NCBI RefSeq assembly: GCF_004801375.1
Contig: NZ_SSNZ01000003.1
Location: 214,546 to 278,545, forward strand
Direction: 5' to 3'
DNA: 64,000 nt
DNA from: Flavobacterium supellecticarium
GTDB taxonomy: Bacteria > Bacteroidota > Bacteroidia > Flavobacteriales > Flavobacteriaceae
The notes beneath the pieces are model-generated. The model was not told where the DNA came from, made no database searches, and was given only the letters and a program-made list of their open reading frames with translations. The position numbers and the translations under genes were made by a program. Below are positions 60,457 through 64,000 of this stretch, piece after piece (within the stretch, counting starts at the first letter, position 1; each line of letters starts with the position of its first letter).

Positions 60457-61794
60457 ATGTTTGATAATTTAAGTGATAAACTCGATAAAGCCTTTCATAT
60501 ATTAAAAGGTCATGGAAAAATTACGGAAGTAAACGTTGCCGATACCTTAAAGGAAGTGCGTAGAGCGTTACTGGATGCCGACGTTAATTTTAAAATTGCC
60601 AAAGATTTTACCACACGTGTAAAAGAAAAAGCCATCGGTGAGGATGTATTAACAACTTTACAACCAGGGCAATTAATGGTGAAAATCGTTAAAGATGAAT
60701 TAACCGAGTTGATGGGTGGGGATGTAGCCGGAGTGAATTTGTCTGGAAATCCATCTGTGATTTTGATGTCCGGTTTACAGGGATCCGGTAAAACCACTTT
60801 CTCCGGAAAGCTGGCAAATTTCCTGAAAACAAAGAAAAACAAAAAACCTTTATTGGTAGCCTGTGATATCTACCGACCGGCAGCGATCAATCAGTTGCAC
60901 GTAGTTGGGGATCAAATCGGTGTGGAGGTGTATTCCGAACCGGAAAATAAAAACCCGGTTGAAATTGCACAAAATGCAATTAAACACGCAAAAGCCAACG
61001 GTTATAATGTGGTGATTGTCGATACGGCCGGACGTTTGGCAGTTGACGAAGAGATGATGACCGAAATTGCCAATGTTCACAAAGCAATCGAACCACAGGA
61101 AACCCTTTTTGTAGTGGATTCCATGACGGGTCAGGATGCGGTAAATACGGCAAAAGCGTTTAACGATCGTTTGAATTTTGATGGAGTTGTTCTGACAAAA
61201 TTAGACGGGGATACTCGTGGTGGAGCGGCTATTTCGATTAAATCGGTGGTAAACAAACCGATTAAGTTTATCGGAACCGGAGAAAAAATGGAAGCGATTG
61301 ACGTTTTCTATCCGTCACGTATGGCCGACCGTATTTTAGGTATGGGAGACGTAGTGTCCTTAGTGGAAAGAGCTCAGGAACAATATGACGAGGAAGAAGC
61401 ACGAAAATTGCAAAAGAAAATCGCGAAGAATGAATTCGGATTTGATGACTTCCTGACACAAATTCAGCAGGTTAAGAAAATGGGTAACATGAAAGACCTT
61501 GTCGGAATGATTCCCGGAGCTGGAAAAGCCTTGAAGGACGTGGAAATTGAAGACGATGCCTTCAAACATATTGAAGCCATTATTTATTCGATGACACCAG
61601 ACGAACGAAAAAAACCGGCGCTATTGGATGCGAAACGTAAAGCAAGAGTCGCGAAAGGATCCGGAACCAATATTCAGCAGGTAAATCAATTGCTGAAACA
61701 ATTCGACCAGATGAGCAAAATGATGAAGATGATGCAGGGAGCAGGTGGGAAAAACCTGATGCGAATGATGGGAGGAATGAAAGGAATGAGATAA
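60457..61794 (+). CDS. ffh: Signal recognition particle protein Ffh
   Basis: A 445-residue GTPase that binds signal sequences of membrane proteins emerging from the ribosome and targets them to FtsY and SecYEG. The N domain (residues 1-95) precedes the G domain with 'LMSGLQGSGKTTFSGKLA' (about 105-122), 'VDTAGRLAVDEEMM' (about 188-201) and 'TKLDGDTRGGAA' (about 247-258). The Met-rich M domain (about 325-445) ends in 'MMGGMKGMR'. Length is typical. Its terminator separates it from folD. Confidence 0.95.
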   Translation: MFDNLSDKLDKAFHILKGHGKITEVNVADTLKEVRRALLDADVNFKIAKDFTTRVKEKAIGEDVLTTLQPGQLMVKIVKDELTELMGGDVAGVNLSGNPSVILMSGLQGSGKTTFSGKLANFLKTKKNKKPLLVACDIYRPAAINQLHVVGDQIGVEVYSEPENKNPVEIAQNAIKHAKANGYNVVIVDTAGRLAVDEEMMTEIANVHKAIEPQETLFVVDSMTGQDAVNTAKAFNDRLNFDGVVLTKLDGDTRGGAAISIKSVVNKPIKFIGTGEKMEAIDVFYPSRMADRILGMGDVVSLVERAQEQYDEEEARKLQKKIAKNEFGFDDFLTQIQQVKKMGNMKDLVGMIPGAGKALKDVEIEDDAFKHIEAIIYSMTPDERKKPALLDAKRKARVAKGSGTNIQQVNQLLKQFDQMSKMMKMMQGAGGKNLMRMMGGMKGMR

Positions 61795-61798
61795 AATA

Positions 61799-61828
61799 AA
61801 GACGCGATTAGTCGCGTCTTCTTTTTTA
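61799..61828 (+). terminator. ffh terminator
   Basis: AAGACGCGA/TCGCGTCTT 9-bp stem with a TTAG loop, followed by C and a T-run. Strong Rho-independent form. Confidence 0.85.
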
Positions 61829-61856
61829 GATAAAAACAACACACAAATACACACGA

Positions 61857-62744
61857 ATGCAACTACTAGACGGAAAAAAGATTTCGGAGGAAATCAAAAA
61901 TGAAATTGCTGCCGAAGTGCAGAAAATGAAAGAAAACGGAGAAAAGGTGCCGCACCTGGCGGCTGTAATCGTTGGTAACGACGGAGCGAGTCTTACTTAT
62001 GTAGGTAGTAAAGTAAAAGCTTGCGAAAGAGTAGGCTTCGAATCGACTTTGGTAAAATTGCCAAGTACGACTTCAGAAACGGAATTACTGAAAAAAATCA
62101 AAGAATTAAACGAAGATGATGCTATCGATGGATTTATCGTGCAATTGCCGTTACCGGATCAGATTGACACGCAAAAAGTATTAATGGCGATCGATCCGAG
62201 TAAAGATGTGGATGGTTTCCATCCGGAGAATTTCGGAAAAATGGCATTGGATATGTCAACGTTTATTCCGGCAACACCATTTGGAATCCTGGAATTGTTA
62301 GAGCGCTACAATGTGGAAACAAAAGGAAAGCACACGGTGGTAATCGGAAGGAGTCATATTGTAGGGCGCCCGATGAGTATTTTGATGGGAAGAAAAGGGT
62401 TTCCGGGAAATTCTACAGTTACCTTAACGCATAGTCATACTAAAAATATTACCCAGATCACCAGTCAGGCGGATATTATTATCACGGCATTGGGAGTTCC
62501 TAATTATCTGAAAGCAGAAATGGTTAAGGATGATGTAGTGATCATCGATGTGGGAATTACCCGGGTGGCAGATGAAAAATCGGATAAAGGATATGTGATC
62601 ACCGGAGATGTGGATTTTGATAATGTAAGCAAAAAAGCATCCTTTATTACACCGGTACCGGGAGGTGTTGGTCCGATGACAATCGCCATGCTGATGAAAA
62701 ACACATTATTGGCAAGAGAACAAAAAAGATTAAAAGCAGAATAA
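61857..62744 (+). CDS. folD: Bifunctional methylenetetrahydrofolate dehydrogenase/cyclohydrolase
   Basis: A 295-residue cytoplasmic enzyme that converts 5,10-methylene-THF to 10-formyl-THF in one-carbon metabolism. 'SLTYVGSKVKACERVGF' (about residues 43-59) carries the catalytic Lys, 'FIVQLPLPDQID' (about 95-106) and 'DVDGFHPENFGKM' (about 117-129) are substrate-binding motifs, and 'VIGRSHIVGRPMSILM' (about 160-175) binds NADP. 'PVPGGVGPMTIAMLMKNTL' closes the family pattern. A GNAT gene follows after one base. Confidence 0.95.
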   Translation: MQLLDGKKISEEIKNEIAAEVQKMKENGEKVPHLAAVIVGNDGASLTYVGSKVKACERVGFESTLVKLPSTTSETELLKKIKELNEDDAIDGFIVQLPLPDQIDTQKVLMAIDPSKDVDGFHPENFGKMALDMSTFIPATPFGILELLERYNVETKGKHTVVIGRSHIVGRPMSILMGRKGFPGNSTVTLTHSHTKNITQITSQADIIITALGVPNYLKAEMVKDDVVIIDVGITRVADEKSDKGYVITGDVDFDNVSKKASFITPVPGGVGPMTIAMLMKNTLLAREQKRLKAE

Positions 62745-62745
62745 A

Positions 62746-63240
62746 ATGATCATTACCGAGGTAACTTCACAAAATCAATTGGAAATTGTAAAGTCTTTGG
62801 CCTATATCATCTGGCCGGATGCTTATGGTGCTATTTTATCGGAAACGCAATTGGAGTATATGCTTGATAAAATATATGCGATTCCGGCATTGGAGCAGCA
62901 ACAGCAAAATGGACAACAATTTGTTTTGGCGGAAGAAGATGGGGTGTATTATGGATTTGCTTCTTTTCAGGTTAATTATAAGGAAGGGAAAACCAAATTG
63001 CATAAAATATATGTACTACCGCAAACACAGGGTAAGGGTGTTGGAAGGTTCCTTTTGAATTATGTGGAAGCTGCAGTTGATCAAAATAACAATTCCACCT
63101 TGTTGTTAAATGTGAACCGTTTTAATAAAGCGATCGATTTTTACAAAAAACAGGGTTTCGAGGTGATTGGTGAAGAGGATATTGATATTGGAGAAGGTTA
63201 TCTGATGGAAGATTATATAATGGAGAAGAAAATAAAATAA
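62746..63240 (+). CDS. GNAT-family N-acetyltransferase
   Basis: A 164-residue acetyltransferase. The acetyl-CoA pattern is in 'KIYVLPQTQGKGVGRFLL' (about residues 86-103, with Q-G-K-G-V-G), and 'NVNRFNKAIDFYKKQGFEV' (about 121-139) is the C-terminal substrate/CoA motif. It starts one base after the folD stop and is probably co-transcribed with folD. The substrate is unknown. Confidence 0.85.
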   Translation: MIITEVTSQNQLEIVKSLAYIIWPDAYGAILSETQLEYMLDKIYAIPALEQQQQNGQQFVLAEEDGVYYGFASFQVNYKEGKTKLHKIYVLPQTQGKGVGRFLLNYVEAAVDQNNNSTLLLNVNRFNKAIDFYKKQGFEVIGEEDIDIGEGYLMEDYIMEKKIK

Positions 63241-63246
63241 TAGAAG

Positions 63247-63271
63247 CCGCAGGATTTCCTGCGGTTTTTTT
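63247..63271 (+). terminator. Terminator of the folD-GNAT operon
   Basis: CCGCAGG/CCTGCGG 7-bp stem with an ATTT loop followed by seven T, six bases after the GNAT stop codon. Confidence 0.85.
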
Positions 63272-63288
63272 GTTTTACTACACCTTTT

Positions 63289-63326
63289 ACACCTGACAGG
63301 TTTTTGAAACCTGTCAGGTGTTTTAT
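63289..63326. repeat. Copy B of the ACCTGACAGG palindrome
   Basis: ACACCTGACAGGTTT and its exact inverse with a TTG loop (63289-63321), identical in its stem to the hairpin at 12144. It is followed by T-rich sequence and might also act as a terminator. Confidence 0.7.
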
Positions 63327-63492
63327 TATATAAAGTATGTAGATCAAAATAATTTTTGGTTCGGATTTAGTGCTACCTATATATAATAGTAGTTTTTTTA
63401 TTTATGGATAATCGATTTTTTACAACGGATCAGATATTATTTTTCAGAAAGCGCACCTATATATAGGTATGATTCTACTAATTTCGGATGAG

Positions 63493-63519
63493 CTGACAGT
63501 TTTTTGGAACCTGTCAGGT
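63493..63519. repeat. Degenerate copy C of the ACCTGACAGG palindrome
   Basis: CTGACAG on the left pairs with CTGTCAG on the right, with GG and AA mismatched between. It is a decayed relative of copies A and B, 170 bases from copy B. Confidence 0.5.
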
Positions 63520-63668
63520 CTGGTATTTCAGGAATAAAAAAAAGGCAAAAACGCCAGTAAAACCGGATAATGAGAGCAAGGATGCCCTGACCATCAAAAA
63601 AAACGGGTATTGTTATGTATTTGTAATGAGGTTGTTAAGAAAAAGATTTAAAAAAAGGTATAATAAAG

Positions 63669-63699
63669 TTTGCGAAACCGGAAAAAGGTTCTAGTTTTG
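63669..63699 (+). promoter_or_regulatory. Tandem strong promoter 1 (TTTG-N19-TAGTTTTG)
   Basis: TTTGCG at 63669-63674 and TAGTTTTG at 63692-63699, spacing 19, followed by GCAGCCGC. The first of three similar units spaced 112 and 114 bases apart, probably for an rRNA operon. Confidence 0.75.
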
Positions 63700-63779
63700 C
63701 AGCCGCAATAAGGGAGTTCATTGAATGTAGAGTACGGCAGATTGGAAATGACTAAGGTTAGAAAAAAAGTCAAAAAAGA

Positions 63780-63811
63780 TTTGCGAGAAATAAAAAAGTG
63801 ATTTACCTTTG
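63780..63811 (+). promoter_or_regulatory. Tandem strong promoter 2 (TTTG-N20-TACCTTTG)
   Basis: TTTGCGAGAAA at 63780-63790 and TACCTTTG at 63804-63811, spacing 20, followed by GCCACCCGC. Same layout as units 1 and 3. Confidence 0.75.
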
Positions 63812-63893
63812 CCACCCGCAAAACAGGGAAGTTCTTAAGGGTATTGAGTGAGAAAAGTGAAGAAAATTTTTTCAAAAAAAACTTCAAAAAAAT

Positions 63894-63925
63894 CTTGCGA
63901 GAAACAAAAAGAATTTTTAGTTTTG
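63894..63925 (+). promoter_or_regulatory. Tandem strong promoter 3 (CTTG-N20-TAGTTTTG)
   Basis: CTTGCGAGAAA at 63894-63904 and TAGTTTTG at 63918-63925, spacing 20, followed by GCAGCCGC and an AACAAGGAGACTTGTT dyad. Nearest to the window edge. Confidence 0.75.
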
Positions 63926-64000
63926 CAGCCGCTAACAAGGAGACTTGTTAGGGAAAAATAAAGAGAATTAAGTTCATAGACATATTGGATTGACAGCATA

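Larger units (their letters stand above)
63241..64000. other. Intergenic right edge with terminator, palindromes and tandem promoters
   Basis: 760 bases without a gene. It contains the folD-GNAT terminator, two ACCTGAC-family palindromes and, from about 63660, three tandem promoters pointing right. The layout fits the upstream region of an rRNA operon, whose genes would start beyond the window. Confidence 0.7.

Noticed and set aside
1..64000. CRISPR arrays or insertion sequences
   Set aside because: No regularly spaced repeats with unique spacers and no transposase frame or terminal inverted repeats were found on reading.

Overview
The window looks like chromosomal DNA of a Flavobacteriaceae member, probably Flavobacterium or a close relative. 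The support is: AT-rich DNA with TAnnTTTG-type promoters, few Shine-Dalgarno sites, PorV/PorQ-type and T9SS-like secreted proteins, a CarboxypepD_reg/TonB-type outer-membrane receptor, DUF4105, DUF4369 and DUF2805/TIGR03643 family proteins, and the kdsD-tatC-lptB gene order. Most of the window is housekeeping DNA in short operons, many of them convergent and separated by strong hairpin terminators. No insertion sequence, integrase or CRISPR array was seen.

Layout. 1-2.8 kb: the end of a surface-polysaccharide locus (polymerase fragment, GT4 glycosyltransferase, polyprenyl glycosylphosphotransferase). 2.8-6.8 kb: DUF4105 and PorV/PorQ-like envelope proteins, phosphatidylserine synthase and a GH25 lysozyme. 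6.8-9.8 kb (minus strand): kdsD, tatC, a carboxymuconolactone decarboxylase-like protein and lptB, serving LPS precursor supply, Tat export and LPS transport. 9.9-18.6 kb: recQ, an FAD oxidoreductase, an S41 peptidase, idi, queD, bcp, manA and small proteins. 18.6-18.9 kb: two identical tandem tRNA-Thr(UGU) genes. 19.5-23.3 kb: an AT-richer accessory pair, a secreted tail-fibre-like protein and an M43-like metalloprotease with a T9SS-type C-terminus. 23.4-36 kb: secreted peptidase, hydrolase and lipoprotein genes, aqpZ, a DMT exporter, htpG and an OmpA-family lipoprotein. 36.2-37.6 kb: a divergent HxlR/NmrA pair with back-to-back promoters and a candidate operator. 37.7-41.2 kb: TetR-like regulator, ABC1 kinase, orphan ABC ATPase. 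41.3-42.0 kb: a small gene followed by a decayed membrane-protein gene. 42.1-49.5 kb: S9 peptidase, fabH, a double-glycine bacteriocin-like locus, a fatty acid hydroxylase and a TonB-type receptor. 49.8-56.2 kb: argS, then an SGNH / SGNH-LysM / MBOAT cluster that probably O-acylates a cell-wall or surface glycan. 56.3-58.7 kb: a Cys-Cys-Ser repeat protein, a possible nuclease with an XRE regulator, and a GNAT pseudogene with three in-frame stops. 58.8-63.2 kb: type II NADH dehydrogenase, ffh, folD and a GNAT gene. 63.6-63.95 kb: three tandem strong promoters of the kind expected before an rRNA operon, which would begin just past the right edge.

The most unusual items are the bacteriocin-like precursor with an unlisted 51-residue membrane partner, the O-acylation cluster with LysM inserted in an SGNH domain, the nuclease-like/XRE pair, the accessory secreted pair after the duplicated tRNA, two pseudogenes that keep their frame, and the tandem promoter array. 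All assignments rest on reading the sequence and remembered family features; no database search was run.
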